This document shows, piece after piece, positions 38,431 through 52,302 of a stretch of DNA of 64,000 bases. The translations under genes and the position numbers were made by a program. Location: positions 1,307,001-1,371,000 of the forward strand of contig CAMDTW010000641.1 of assembly GCA_945910005.1 (NCBI GenBank), given 5' to 3'. Below the pieces are notes generated by a model. That model saw nothing but the letters and a program-made list of their open reading frames with translations, was not told the origin of the DNA and made no database searches. This stretch comes from Isoperla grammatica (lineage: Eukaryota > Arthropoda > Insecta > Plecoptera > Perlodidae). How positions within the stretch are numbered: position 1 is the stretch's first letter; every line of letters starts with the position of its first letter.

Positions 38431-41400
38431 CCTGCGCTAAGTCAGTGACATAAAAGCCACTACATGAAACATATCAGAACAACGCATGTTTCCCTGCTTG
38501 TGACGGTGACTGTACTTGATAAACCTTGCGCTAAGTCAAAGACATGAAGGCCACTTCATGCAACATATCAGGACAACGCATGTTTCCTTGCTTGTGACGG
38601 TGACTGTACTTGATAAACCCTGCGGTTAGTCAGTGACCTAGAAGCCACTACATGCAACATATCAGGACAACGCATGTTTCGTTGCTTGTGACGGTGACTG
38701 TACTTGATAAACCCTGCGCTAAGTCAGTGACATGAAAGCCACTTCATGCAACATATGAGAACAACGCATGTTTCCTTGCTTGTGACGGTGACTGTACTTG
38801 ATAAACCCTGCGCTAAGTCAGTGACATAGAAGCCACTACATGCAACATATGAGTACAACGCATGTTTCCTCGCTTGTGACGGTGACTGTACTTGATAACC
38901 CTGCGCTAAGTCAGTGACATAGAAGCCACTACATGCAACATATCAGGACAACGCATGTTTCCTTGCTTGTGACGGTGACTGTACTTGATAAACCCTGCGC
39001 TGAGTCAGTGACATGAAAGCCACTTCATGCAACATATGAGAACAACGCATGTTTCCTCGCTTGTGACGGTGACTGTACTTGATAAACGCTGCGCTAAGTC
39101 AGTGACATGAAAGCCACTACATGCAACATATAAGGACAACGCATGTTTCCTTGCTTGTGACGGTGACTGTACTTGATAAACCCTGCGCTGAGTCAGTGAC
39201 ATGAAAGCCACTTCATGCAACATATGAGAACAACGCATGTTTCCTCGCTTGTGACGGTGACTGTACTTGATAAACGCTGCGCTAAGTCAGTGACATGAAA
39301 GCCACTTCATGCAACATATGAGAACAACGCATGTTTCCTCGCTTGTGAAGGTGACTGTACTTGATAAACCCTGCGCTAAGTCAGTGACATAGAAGCCACT
39401 ACATGCAACGTATGAGGACAATGCATGTTTCCTCGCTTGTGGCGGGTGACTGTACTTGATAAACCCTGCGCTAAGTCAGTGACATGAAAGCCACTTCATG
39501 CAACATATGAGAACAACGCATGTTTCCTCGCTTGTGACGGTGACTGTACTTGATAAACCCTGCGCTAAGTCAGTGACATAGAAGCCACTACATGCAACGT
39601 ATCAGAACAACGCATGTTTCCTTGCTTGTGACGGTGACTGTACTTTACAAACCCTGCGCTAAGTCAGTGACACTGAAGCCACTACATGCAACGTATGAGG
39701 ACAACGCATGTTTTCTTGCTTGTGACGGTGACTGGACTTGATAAACCCTGCGCTAAGTCAGTGACATGAAAGCCACTACATGGAACGTATGAGGACAACG
39801 CATGTTTCCTTGCTTGTGACGGTGACTGTACTTGATAAACCCTGCGCTATGTCAGTGACAAGAAAGCAACTACATGCAACATATCAGGACAACGCATGTT
39901 TCCTTGCTTGTGACGGTGACTTTACTTGATTAACCCTGCGCTGAGTCAGTGATATAGAAGCCACTACATGCAACATATCAGGACAACGCATGTTTCCTTG
40001 CTTGTGACGGTGACTGTACTTGATAAACCCTGCGCTATGTCAGTGACATAGAAGCAACAACATGCAACGTATGAGGACAACGCATGTTTCCTTGCTTGTG
40101 ACGGTGACTGTACTTGATAAACCTTGCGCTAAGTCAGTGACATAGAAGCCACTTCATGCAACGTATCAGGACAACGCATGTCTCCTTGCTTGTGACGGTG
40201 ACTGTACTTGATAAACCTTTGACAAAGAAGCCACTACATGCAACGTATCAGGACAACGCATGTTTCCTTGCTTGTGACGGTGACTGTACTTGATAAACCT
40301 TGCGCTAAGTCAGTGACATAGAAGCCACTACATGCAACGTATGAGGACAACGCATGTTTCCTTGCTTGAGACGGTGACTGTACTTGATAAACCCTGCGCT
40401 AAGTCAGTGACATGAAAGCCACTACATGCAACATATCAGGACAACGCATGTTTCCTCGCTTGTGACGGTGACTGTACATGATAAACCCTGCGCTAAGTCA
40501 GTGACATTAAAGCCACTACATGCAACGTATCAGGACAACGCATGTTTCCTTGCTTGTGACGGTGACTGTACTTGATAAACCCTGCGCTAAGTCAGTGACA
40601 TAGAAGCCACTACATGCAACATATCAGGACAACGCATGTTTCCTTGCTTGTGACGGTGACTGTACTTGATAAACCCTGCGCTATGTCAATGACATAAGAG
40701 CCACTACATGCAACGTATGACAACGCATGTTTCTTTGCTTGTGACGGTGACTGTACTTGATTAACCATGCGCTAAGTCAGTGACATAGAAGCCACTACAT
40801 GCAACATATCAGGACAACGCATGTTTCCTTGCTTGTGACGGTGACTGTACTTGACAAACCTTGCGCTAAGTCAGTGACATAGAAGCCACTTCATGCAACG
40901 TATGAGGACAACGCATGTTTCCTCTATTGTGACGGTGACTGTTCTTGATAAACCCTGCGCTAAGTCAGTGACGTAGAAGCCACTACATGCAACGTATGAG
41001 GACAACGCATGTTTTCTTGCTTGTGACGGTGACTGTACTTGATAAACCCTGCGCTAAGTCAGTGACATAGAACCCACTACATGCAACGTATGAGGACAAC
41101 GCATGATTCCTTGCTTGTGACGGTGACTGTACTTGATAATTCCTGCGCTAAGTCAGTGACATAAAAGCCACTACATGAAACATATCAGGACAACGCATGT
41201 TTCCCTGCTTGTGACGGTGACTGTACTTGATAAACTTTGCGCTAAGTCAAAGACATGAAGGCCACTTCATGCAACATATCAGGACAACGCATGTTTCCTT
41301 GCTTGTGACGGTGACTGTACTTGATAAACCCTGCGGTTAGTCAGTGACCTAGAAGCCACTACATGCAACATATCAGGACAACGCATGTTTCGTTGCTTGT

Positions 41401-44400
41401 GACGGTGACTGTACTTGATAAACCCTGCGCTAAGTCAGTGACATGAAAGCCACTTCATGCAACATATGAGAACAACGCATGTTTCCTTGCTTGTGACGGT
41501 GACTGTACTTGATAAACCCTGCGCTAAGTCAGTGACATAGAAGCCACTACATGCAACATATGAGTACAACGCATGTTTCCTCGCTTGTGACGGTGACTGT
41601 ACTTGATAACCCTGCGCTAAGTCAGTGACATAGAAGCCACTACATGCAACATATCAGGACAACGCATGTTTCCTTGCTTGTGACGGTGACTGTACTTGAT
41701 AAACCCTGCGCTGAGTCAGTGACATGAAAGCCACTTCATGCAACATATGAGAACAACGCATGTTTCCTCGCTTGTGACGGTGACTGTACTTGATAAACGC
41801 TGCGCTAAGTCAGTGACATGAAAGCCACTACATGCAACATATCAGGACAACGCATGTTTCCTTGCTTGTGACGGTGACTGTACTTGATAAACCCTGCGCT
41901 GAGTCAGTGACATGAAAGCCACTTCATGCAACATATGAGAACAACGCATGTTTCCTCGCTTGTGACGGTGACTGTACTTGATAAACGCTGCGCTAAGTCA
42001 GTGACATGAAAGCCACTTCATGCAACATATGAGAACAACGCATGTTTCCTCGCTTGTGAAGGTAACTGTACTTGATAAACCCTGCGCTAAGTCAGTGACA
42101 TAGAAGCCACTACATGCAACGTATGAGGACAATGCATGTTTCCTCGCTTGTGGCGGGTGACTGTACTTGATAAACCCTGCGCTAAGTCAGTGACATGAAA
42201 GCCACTTCATGCAACATATGAGAATAACGCATGTTTCCTCGCTTGTGACGGTGACTGTACTTGATAAACCCTGCGCTAAGTCAGTGACATAGAAGCCACT
42301 ACATGCAACGTATCAGAACAACGCATGTTTCCTTGCTTGTGACGGTGACTGTACTTTACAAACCCTGCGCTAAGTCAGTGACATAGAAGCCACTACATGC
42401 AACGTATGAGGACAACGCATGTTTTCTTGCTTGTGACGGTGACTGGACTTGATAAACCCTGCGCTAAGTCAGTGACATAGAAGCCACAACATTCAACATA
42501 TCAGGACAACGCATGTTTCCTTGCTTGTGACGGTCACTGTACTTGATAAACCCTGCGCTAAGTCAGTGACATGAAAGCCACTACATGGAACGTATGAGGA
42601 CAACGCATGTTTCCTTGCTTGTGACGGTGACTGTACTTGATAAACCCTGCGCTATGTCAGTGACAAGAAAGCAACTACATGCAACATATCAGGACAACGC
42701 ATGTTTCCTTGCTTGTGACGGTGACTGTACTTTACAAACTTTGCGCTAAGTCAGTGACATAGAAGCCACTACATGCAACGTATGAGGACAACGAATGTTT
42801 TCTTGCTTGTGACGGTGACTGGACTTGATAAACCCTGCGCTAAGTCAGTGACATAGAAGCCACTACATTCAACATATCAGGACAACGCATGTTTCCTTGA
42901 TTGTGACGGTCACTGTACTTGATAAACCCTGCGCTTAGTCAGTGACATGCAAGCCACTACATGGAACGTATGAGGACAACGCATGTTTCCTTGCTTGTGA
43001 CGGTGACTGTACTTGATAAACCCTGCGCTATGTCAGTGACATGAAAGCCACTACATGCAACATATCAGGACAACGCATGTTTTCTTGCTTGTGACGGTGA
43101 CTTTACTTGATAAACCCTGCGCTGAGTCAGTGACATAGAAGCCACTACATGCAACATATCAGGACCACGCATGTTTCCTTGCTTGTGACGGTCACTGTAC
43201 TTGATAAACCCTGCGCTATGTCAGTGACATGAAAGCCACTACATGCAACATATCAGGACAACGCATGTTTCCTCGCTTGTGACGGTGACTGTACATGATA
43301 AACCCTGCGCTAAGTCAGTGACATAAAAGCCACTACATGCAACATATCAGGACAACGCATGTTTCCTTGCTTGTGACGGTCACTGTACTTGATAAACCCT
43401 TCGCTAAGTCAGTGACATGAAAGCCACTACATGCAACATATCAGGACAACGCATGTTTCCTTGCTTGTTACGGTGACTGTACTTGATAAAACCCTGCGCT
43501 AAGTCAGTGACATAGAAGCTACTACATGCAACGTATGAGGACAACGCATGTTTCCTTGCTTGTGACCTTGACTGTACTTGATAAACCCTGCGCTAAGTCA
43601 GTGACATGAAAGCCACTACATGCAACGTATGAGGACAACGCATGTTTCCTTGCTTGTGACGGTGACTGTACTTGATGAACCCTGCGCTAAGTCAGTGACA
43701 TAGAAGCCACTACATGCAACATATCAGGACTACTCATGTTTCCTTGCTTGTGACGGTCACTGTACTTTATAAACCCTGCGCTAAGTCAGTGACATGAAAG
43801 CCACTACATGCAACGTATGAGGACAACTCATGTTTCCTTGCTTGTGACGGTGACGTTACTTGATAAACCCTGCGCTAAGTCAGTGACATGAAAGCCCCTA
43901 CATGCAACGTATCAGGACATTGCATGTTTTCTTGCTTGTGACGGTGACTGTACTTGATAAACCCTGCGCTAAGTCAGTGACATAGAAGCCACTACATGCA
44001 ACGTATGAGGACAACGCATGTTTCCTTGCTTGTGACGGTGACTGTACTTGATAAACCCTACGCTAAGTCAGTGACATAGAAGCCACTACATGCAACGTAA
44101 GAGGACAACGCATGTTTCCTTGCTTGTGACGGTGACTGTACTTGACAAACCCTGCGCTAAGTCCGTGACATAGAAGCCACTATATGCAACTTAGGAGGAC
44201 AACGCATGTTTCCTTGCTTGTGACGGTGACTGTACTTGATAAACCCTGCGCTGAGTCAGTGACATGAAAGCCACTTCATGCAACATATCAGGACAACGCA
44301 TGTTTCCTTGCTTGTGACGTTGACTGTACTTGATAAACCCTGCGCTTAGTCAGTGACATAGAAGCCACTACATGCAACATATCAGGACAACGCATGTTTC

Positions 44401-47312
44401 CTTGCTTGTGACGGTGACTGTACTTGATAAACCCTGCGCTAAGTCAGTGACTTTGAAGCCACTACATGCAACATATCAGGACAACGCATGTTTCCTTGCT
44501 TGTGACGGTGACTGTACTTGATAAACCCTGCGCTAAGTCAGTGACATAGAAGCCACTACATGCAACATATCAGGACAACGCATGTTTCCTTGCTTGTGAC
44601 GGTGACTGTACTTGATAAACCCTGCGCTATGTCAATGACATAGAAGCCACTACATGCAACGTATGACAACGCATGTTTCTTTGCTTGTGACGGTGACTGT
44701 ACTTGATAAACCATGCGCTAAGTCAGTGACATAGAAGCCACTACATGCAACATATCAGGACAACGCATGTTTCCTTGCTTGTGACGGTGACTGTACTTGA
44801 CAAACCTTGCGCTAAGTCAGTGACATAGAAGCCACTACATGCAACGTATGAGGACAACGCATGTTTCCTCTATTGTGACGGTGACTGTTCTTGATAAACC
44901 CTGCGCTAAGTCAGTGACGTAGAAGCCACTACATGCAACGTATGAGGACAACGCATGTTTTCTTGCTTGTGACGGTGACTGTACTTGATAAACCCTGCGC
45001 TAAGTCAGTGACATAGAAGCCACTACATGCAACGTATGAGGACAACGCATGTTTCCTTGCTTGTGACGGTGACTGTACTTGATAATTCCTGCGCTAAGTC
45101 AGTGACATAAAAGCCACTACATGAAACATATCAGGACAACGCATGTTTCCCTGCTTGTGACGGTGACTGTACTCGATAAACCTTGCGCTAAGTCAAAGAC
45201 ATGAAGGCCACTTCATGCAACATATCAGGACAACGCATGTTTCCTTGCTTGTGACGGTGACTGTACTTGATAAACCCTGCGGTTAGTCAGTGACCTAGAA
45301 GCCACTACATGCAACATATCAGGACAACGCATGTTTCGTTGCTTGTGACGGTGACTGTACTTGATAAACCCTGCGCTAAGTCAGTGACATGAAAGCCACT
45401 TCATGCAACATATGAGAACAACGCATGTTTCCTTGCTTGTGACGGTGACTGTACTTGATAAACCCTGCGCTAAGTCAGTGACATAGAAGCCACTACATGC
45501 AACATATGAGTACAACGCATGTTTCCTCGCTTGTGACGGTGACTGTACTTGATAACCCTGCGCTAAGTCAGTGACATAGAAGCCACTACATGCAACATAT
45601 CAGGACAACGCATGTTTTCTTGCTTGTGACGGTGACTGTACTTGATAAACCCTGCGCTGAGTCAGTGACATGAAAGCCACTTCATGCAACATATGAGAAC
45701 AACGCATGTTTCCTCGCTTGTGACGGTGACTGTACTTGATAAACGCTGCGCTAAGTCAGTGACATGAAAGCCACTACATGCAACATATCAGGACAACGCA
45801 TGTTTCCTTGCTTGTGACGGTGACTGTACTTGATAAACCCTGCGCTGAGTCAGTGACATGAAAGCCACTTCATGCAACATATGAGAACAACGCATGTTTC
45901 CTCGCTTGTGACGGTGACTGTACTTGATAAACGCTGCGCTAAGTCAGTGACATGAAAGCCACTTCATGCAACATATGAGAACAACGCATGTTTCCTCGCT
46001 TGTGAAGGTGACTGTACTTGATAAACCCTGCGCTAAGTCAGTGACATAGAAGCCACTACATGCAACGTATGAGGACAATGCATGTTTCCTCGCTTGTGGC
46101 GGGTGACTGTACTTGATAAACCCTGCGCTAAGTCAGTGACATGAAAGCCACTTCATGCAACATATGAGAACAACGCATGTTTCCTCGCTTGTGACGGTGA
46201 CTGTACTTGATAAACCCTGCGCTAAGTCAGTGACATAGAAGCCACTACATGCAACGTATCAGAACAACGCATGTTTCCTTGCTTGTGACGGTGACTGTAC
46301 TTTACAAACCCTGCGCTAAGTCAGTGACACTGAAGCCACTACATGCAACGTATGAGGACAACGCATGTTTTCTTGCTTGTGACGGTGACTGGACTTGATA
46401 AACCCTGCGCTAAGTCAGTGACATAGAAGCCACAACATTCAACATATCAGGACAACGCATGTTTCCTTGCTTGTGACGGTCACTGTACTTGATAAACCCT
46501 GCGCTAAGTCAGTGACATGAAAGCCACTACATGGAACGTATGAGGACAACGCATGTTTCCTTGCTTGTGACGGTGACTGTACTTGATAAACCCTGCGCTA
46601 TGTCAGTGACAAGAAAGCAACTACATGCAACATATCAGGACAACGCATGTTTCCTTGCTTGTGACGGTGACTTTACTTGATAAACCCTGCGCTGAGTCAG
46701 TGATATAGAAGCCACTACATGCAACATATCAGGACAACGCATGTTTCCTTGCTTGTGACGGTGACTGTACTTGATAAACCCTGCGCTATGTCAGTGACAT
46801 AGAAGCAACTACATGCAACGTATGAGGACAACGCATGTTTCCTTGCTTGTGACGGTGACTGTACTTGATAAACCTTGCGCTAAGTCAGTGACATAGAAGC
46901 CACTTCATGCAACGTATCAGGACAACGAATGTCTCCTTGCTTGTGACGGTGACTGTACTTGATAAACCTTTGACAAAGAAGCCACTACATGCAACGTATC
47001 AGGACAACGCATGTTTCCTTGCTTGTGACGGTGACTGTACTTGATAAACCTTGCGCTAAGTCAGTGACATAGAAGCCACTACATGCAACGTATGAGGACA
47101 ACGCATGTTTCCTTGCTTGAGACGGTGACTGTACTTGATAAACCCTGCGCTAAGTCAGTGACATGAAAGCCACTACATGCAACATATCAGGACAACGCAT
47201 GTTTCCTCGCTTGTGACGGTGACTGTACATGATAAACCCTGCGCTAAGTCAGTGACATAAAAGCCACTACATGCAACGTATCAGGACAACGCATGTTTCC
47301 TTGCTTGTGACG

Positions 47313-47388
47313 GTGACTGTACTTGATAAACCCTGCGCTAAGTCAGTGACAACATATCAGGACAACGCATGTTTCCTTGCTTGTGACG
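47313..47388 (+). repeat. 76-bp monomer with unique 18-bp deletion
   Basis: GTCAGTGAC is followed directly by AACATATCAGG. The 18 bases that normally hold ATAGAAGCC and ACTACATGC are absent. I saw no other unit with this deletion, so it is a private event in U4. Only a single base of homology is visible at the breakpoints. Confidence 0.88.
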
Positions 47389-47671
47389 GTGACTGTACTT
47401 GATAAACCCTGCGCTATGTCAATGACATAAGAGCCACTACATGCAACGTATGACAACGCATGTTTCTTTGCTTGTGACGGTGACTGTACTTGATAAACCA
47501 TGCGCTAAGTCAGTGACATAGAAGCCACTACATGCAACATATCAGGACAACGCATGTTTCCTTGCTTGTGACGGTGACTGTACTTGATAAACCCTGCGCT
47601 ATGTCAATGACATAAGAGCCACTACATGCAACGTATGACAACGCATGTTTCTTTGCTTGTGACGGTGACTG
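47389..47671. repeat. Two-monomer duplication around the 91-bp unit
   Basis: The GTCAATGACATAAGAG unit begins with GTCAATG at 47419 and again at 47604, 185 bp apart, which equals one 94-bp and one 91-bp monomer. The intervening unit is the ACCATGCGC type expected after each. The second copy is then followed by a CTGAGTCAGTGATATAG monomer that belongs to a different block. Confidence 0.82.
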
Positions 47672-48060
47672 TACTTGATAAACCCTGCGCTGAGTCAGTG
47701 ATATAGAAGCCACTACATGCAACATATCTGGACAACGCATGTTTCCTTGCTTGTGACGGTGACTGTACTTGATAAACCTTTGACATAGAAGCCACTACAT
47801 GCATCGTACCAGGACAACGCATGTTTCCTTGCTTGTGACGGTGACTGTACTTGATAAACATTGCGCTAAGTCAGGGACATAGAAGCCACTACATGCAACG
47901 TATGAGGACAACGCATGTTTCCTTGCTTGTGACGGTGACTGTACTTGATATACCCTGCACTAAGTCAGTGACATGATAGCCACTACATGCAACGTATGAG
48001 GACAACGCATGTTTCCTTGCTTGTGACGGTAACTGTACTTGATAAACCCTGCGCTAAGTC
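47672..48060. repeat. Left-zone-type segment inside the central zone
   Basis: Four monomers here follow left-zone order: GATATAG, then the 82-bp unit with ATAG (47777), then GGGACATAG, then GACATGATAG with GGTAACTG. The nearest parallel is 17459-17980. The segment carries private changes (TATCTGG at 47725, CATCGTACC at 47802, GATATACCC) that are repeated exactly at 60732, 60809 and about 60955. After 48060 the order returns to the central pattern with GACTTTGAAG. Confidence 0.82.
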
Positions 48061-51000
48061 AGTGACTTTGAAGCCACTACATGCAACATATCAGGACAAC
48101 GCATGTTTCCTTGCTTGTGACGGTGACTGTACTTGATAAACCCTGCGCTATGTCAATGACATAGAAGCCACTACATGCAACGTATGACAACGCATGTTTC
48201 TTTGCTTGTGACGGTGACTGTACTTGATAAACCCTGCGCTAAGTCAGTGACATAGAAGCCACTACATGCAACATATCAAGACAACGCATGTTTCCTTGCT
48301 TGTGACGGTGACTGTACTTGATAAACCCTGCGCTATGTCAATGACATAGAAGCCACTACATGCAACGTATGACAACGCATGTTTCTTTGCTTGTGACGGT
48401 GACTGTACTTGATAAACCATGCGCTAAGTCAGTGACATAGAAGCCACTACATGCAACATATCAGGACAACGCATGTTTCCTTGCTTGTGACGGTGACTGT
48501 ACTTGACAAACCTTGCGCTAAGTCAGTGACATAGAAGCCACTACATGCAACGTATGAGGACAACGCATGTTTCCTCTATTGTGACGGTGACTGTTCTTGA
48601 TAAACCCTGCGCTAAGTCAGTGACGTAGAAGCCACTACATGCAACGTATGAGGACAACGCATGTTTCCTTGCTTGTGACGGTGACTGTACTTGATAAACC
48701 CTGCGCTAAGTCAGTGACATAGAAGCCACTACATGCAACGTATGAGGACAACGCATGTTTCCTTGCTTGTGACGGTGACTGTACTTGATAATTCCTGCGC
48801 TAAGTCAGTGACATAGAAGCCACTTCATGCAACATATCAGGACAACGCATGTTTCCCTGCTTGTGACGGTGACTGTACTTGATAAACCTTGCGCTTAGTC
48901 AAAGACATGAAGGCCACTTCATGCAACATATCAGGACAACGCATGTTTCCTTGCTTGTGACGGTGACTGTACTTGATAAACCCTGCGGTTAGTCAGTGAC
49001 CTAGAAGCCACTATATGCAACATATCAGGACAACGCATGTTTCGTTGCTTGTGACAGTGACTGTACTTGATAAACCCTGCGCTAAGTCAGTGACATGAAA
49101 GCCACTTCATGCAACATATGAGAACAACGCATGTTTCCTTGCTTGTGACGGTGACTGTACTTGATAAACCCTGCGCTAAGTCAGTGACATAGAAGCCACT
49201 ACATGCAACATATGAGTACAACGCATGTTTCCTCGCTTGTGACGGTGACTGTACTTGATAACCCTGCGCTAAGTCAGTGACATAGAAGCCACTACATGCA
49301 ACATATCAGGACAACGCATGTTTCCTTGCTTGTGACGGTGACTGTACTTGATAAACCCTGCGCTGAGTCAGTGACATGAAAGCCACTTCATGCAACATAT
49401 GAGAACAACGCATGTTTCCTCGCTTGTGACGGTGACTGTACTTGATAAACGCTGCGCTAAGTCAGTGACATGAAAGCCACTACATGCAACATATCAGGAC
49501 AACGCATGTTTCCTTGCTTGTGACGGTGACTGTACTTGATAAACCCTGCGCTGAGTCAGTGACATAAAAGCCACTTCATGCAACATATGAGAACAACGCA
49601 TGTTTCCTCGCTTGTGACGGTGACTGTACTTGATAAACGCTGCGCTAAGTCAGTGACATGAAAGCCACTTCATGCAACATATGAGAACAACGCATGTTTC
49701 CTCGCTTGTGAAGGTGACTGTACTTGATAAACCCTGCGCTAAGTCAGTGACATAGAAGCCACTACATGCAACGTATGAGGACAATGCATGTTTCCTCGCT
49801 TGTGGCGGGTGACTGTACTTGATAAACCCTGCGCTAAGTCAGTGACATGAAAGCCACTTCATGCAACATATGAGAACAACGCATGTTTCCTCGCTAGTGA
49901 CGGTGACTGTACTTGATAAACCCTGCGCTTTTTCAGTGACATAGAAGCCACTACATGCAACGTATCAGAACAACGCATGTTTCCTTGCTTGTGACGGTGA
50001 CTGTACTTTACAAACCCTGCGCTAAGTCAGTGACATAGAAGCCACTACATGCAACGTATGAGGACAACGCATGTTTTCTTGCTTGTGACGGTGACTGGAC
50101 TTGATAAACCCTGCGCTAAGTCAGTGACATAGAAGCCACAACATTCAACATATCAGGACAACGCATGTTTCCTCGCTTGTGGCGGGTGACTGTACTTGAT
50201 AAACCCTGCGCTAAGTCAGTGACATGAAAGCCACTTCATGCAACATATGAGAACAACGCATGTTTCCTCGCTTGTGACGGTGACTGTACTTGATAAACCC
50301 TGCGCTAAGTCAGTGACATAGAAGCAACTACATGCAACATATCAGGACAACGCATGTTTCCTTGCTTGTGACGGTGACTTTACTTGATAAACCCTGCGCT
50401 GAGTCAGTGATATAGAAGCCACTACATGCAACATATCAGGACAACGCATGTTTCCTTGCTTGTGACGGTGACTGTACTTGATAAACCCTGCGCTATGTTA
50501 GTGACATAGAAGCAACTACATGCAACGTATGAGGACAACGCATGTTTCCTTGCTTGTGACGGTGACTGTACTTGATAAACCTTGCGCTAAGTCAGTGACA
50601 TAGAAGCCACTTCATGCAACGTATCAGGACAACGCATGTCTCCTTGCTTGTGACGGTGACTGTACTCGATAAACCTTTGACATAGAAGCCACTACATGCA
50701 ACGTATCAGGACAACGCATGGTGCCTTGCTTGTGACGGTGACTGTACTTGATAAACCTTGCGCTAAGTCAGTGACATAGAAGCCACTACATGCAACGTAT
50801 GAGGACAACGCATGTTTCCTTGCTTGTGACGGTGACTGTACTTGATAAAACCCTGCGCTAAGTCAGTGACATAGAAGCTACTACATGCAACGTATGAGGA
50901 CAACGCATGTTTCCTTGCTTGTGACCTTGACTGTACTTGATAAACCCTGCGCTAAGTCAGTGACATGAAAGCCACTACATGCAACGTATGAGGACAACGC

Positions 51001-51275
51001 ATGTTTCCTTGCTTGTGACGGTGACTGTACTTGATAAACCCTGCGCTAAGTCAGTGACATAGAAGCCACTACATGCAACGTATGAGGACAATGCATGTTT
51101 CCTCGCTTGTGGCGGGTGACTGTACTTGATAAACCCTGCGCTAAGTCAGTGACATGAAAGCCACTTCATGCAACATATGAGAATAACGCATGTTTCCTCG
51201 CTTGTGACGGTGACTGTACTTGATAAACCCTGCGCTAAGTCAGTGACATAGAAGCCACTACATGCAACGTATCAG
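47672..51275. repeat. Long duplication, left copy (partner at 60679-64000)
   Basis: All markers match the right end of the window. TATCTGG, CATCGTACC and GACGTAG (48621) lie 13007 bp before their partners. CGGTTAG (48986) and CCTTTGAC (50674) lie 12725 bp before theirs. The 282-bp change in offset is exactly three monomers, present here between 48621 and 48986 and absent from the right copy. Both copies share the unusual joins near 50165 and 62885, so those rearrangements predate the duplication. Confidence 0.88.
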
Positions 51276-52302
51276 AACAACGCATGTTTCCTTGCTTGTG
51301 ACTGTGACTGTACTTTACAAACCCTGCGCTAAGTCAGTGACATAGAAGCCACTACATGCAACGTATGAGGACAACGCATGTTTTCTTGCTTGTGACGGTG
51401 ACTGGACTTGATAAACCCTGCGCTAAGTCAGTGACATAGAAGCCACAACATTCAACATATCAGGACAACGCATGTTTCCTTGCTTGTGACGGTCACTGTA
51501 CTTGATAAACCCTTCGCTTAGTCAGTGACATGAAAGCCACTACATGCAACATATCAGGACAACGCATGTTTCCTTGCTTGTTACGGTGGCTGTACTTGAT
51601 AAAACCCTGCGCTAAGTCAGTGACATAGAAGCTACTACATGCAACGTATGAGGACAACGCATGTTTCCTTGCTAGTGACCTTGACTGTACTTCATAAACC
51701 CTGCGCTAAGTCAGTGACATGAAAGCCACTACATGCAACGTATGAGGACAACGCATGTTTCCTTGCTTGTGACGTTGACTGTACTTGATGAACCCTGCGC
51801 TAAGTCAGTGACATAGAAGCCACTACATGCAACATATCAGGACTACTCATGTTTCCTTGCTTGTGACGGTCACTGTACTTTATAAACCCTGCGCTAAGTC
51901 AGTGACATGAAAGCCACTACATGCAACGTATGAGGACAACTCATGTTTCCTTGCTTGTGACGGTGACGTTACTTGATAAACCCTGCGCTAAGTCAGTGAC
52001 ATGAAAGCCCCTACATGCAACGTATCAGGACATTGCATGTTTTCTTGCTTGTGACGGTGACTGTACTTGATAAACCCTGCGCTAAGTCAGTGACATAGAA
52101 GCCACTACATGCAACGTATGAGGACAACGCATGTTTCCTTGCTTGTGACGGTGACTGTACTTGATAAACCCTACGCTAAGTCAGTGACATAGAAGCCACT
52201 ACATGCAACGTATGAGGACAACGCATGTTTCCTTGCTTGTGACGGTGACTGTACTTGACAAACCCTGCGCTAAGTCCGTGACATAGAAGCCACTATATGC
52301 AA

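Larger units (their letters stand above)
33135..44189. repeat. Expanded higher-order unit U3 (11055 bp)
   Basis: This unit is 4398 bp longer than U1 and U2. It contains four CGGTTAG markers (34880, 37591, 38623, 41334) instead of two. The excess is accounted for by a 655-bp tandem duplication (33453-34762) and by 3743 bp, the distance from 37591 to 41334, which is an additional round of the internal repeat with a shortened spacer. Inside it a four-monomer pair is duplicated, with GAGTACAAC at 37819 and 38194, 375 bp apart. Confidence 0.85.
44190..52302. repeat. Expanded and rearranged higher-order unit U4 (8113 bp)
   Basis: CTTAGGAGG markers bound the unit at 44190 and 52303. CGGTTAG is at 45280 (+1090, as usual) and at 48986, 3706 bp later, which is 901 bp more than in U1. 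The excess is a foreign-looking run at about 47.4-48.4 kb that includes left-zone variants. At 50165 the ACATTCAAC unit joins directly to a GGCGGGTGAC end, an order not seen in U1 or U2, and near 50840-51300 two further order breaks occur. Confidence 0.82.

Noticed and set aside
47528..47861. Overlapping small frames on the minus strand near 47.5-47.9 kb
   Set aside because: Their unusual sequences come from the 91-bp and 82-bp units, which shift the frame. Nothing suggests a protein.
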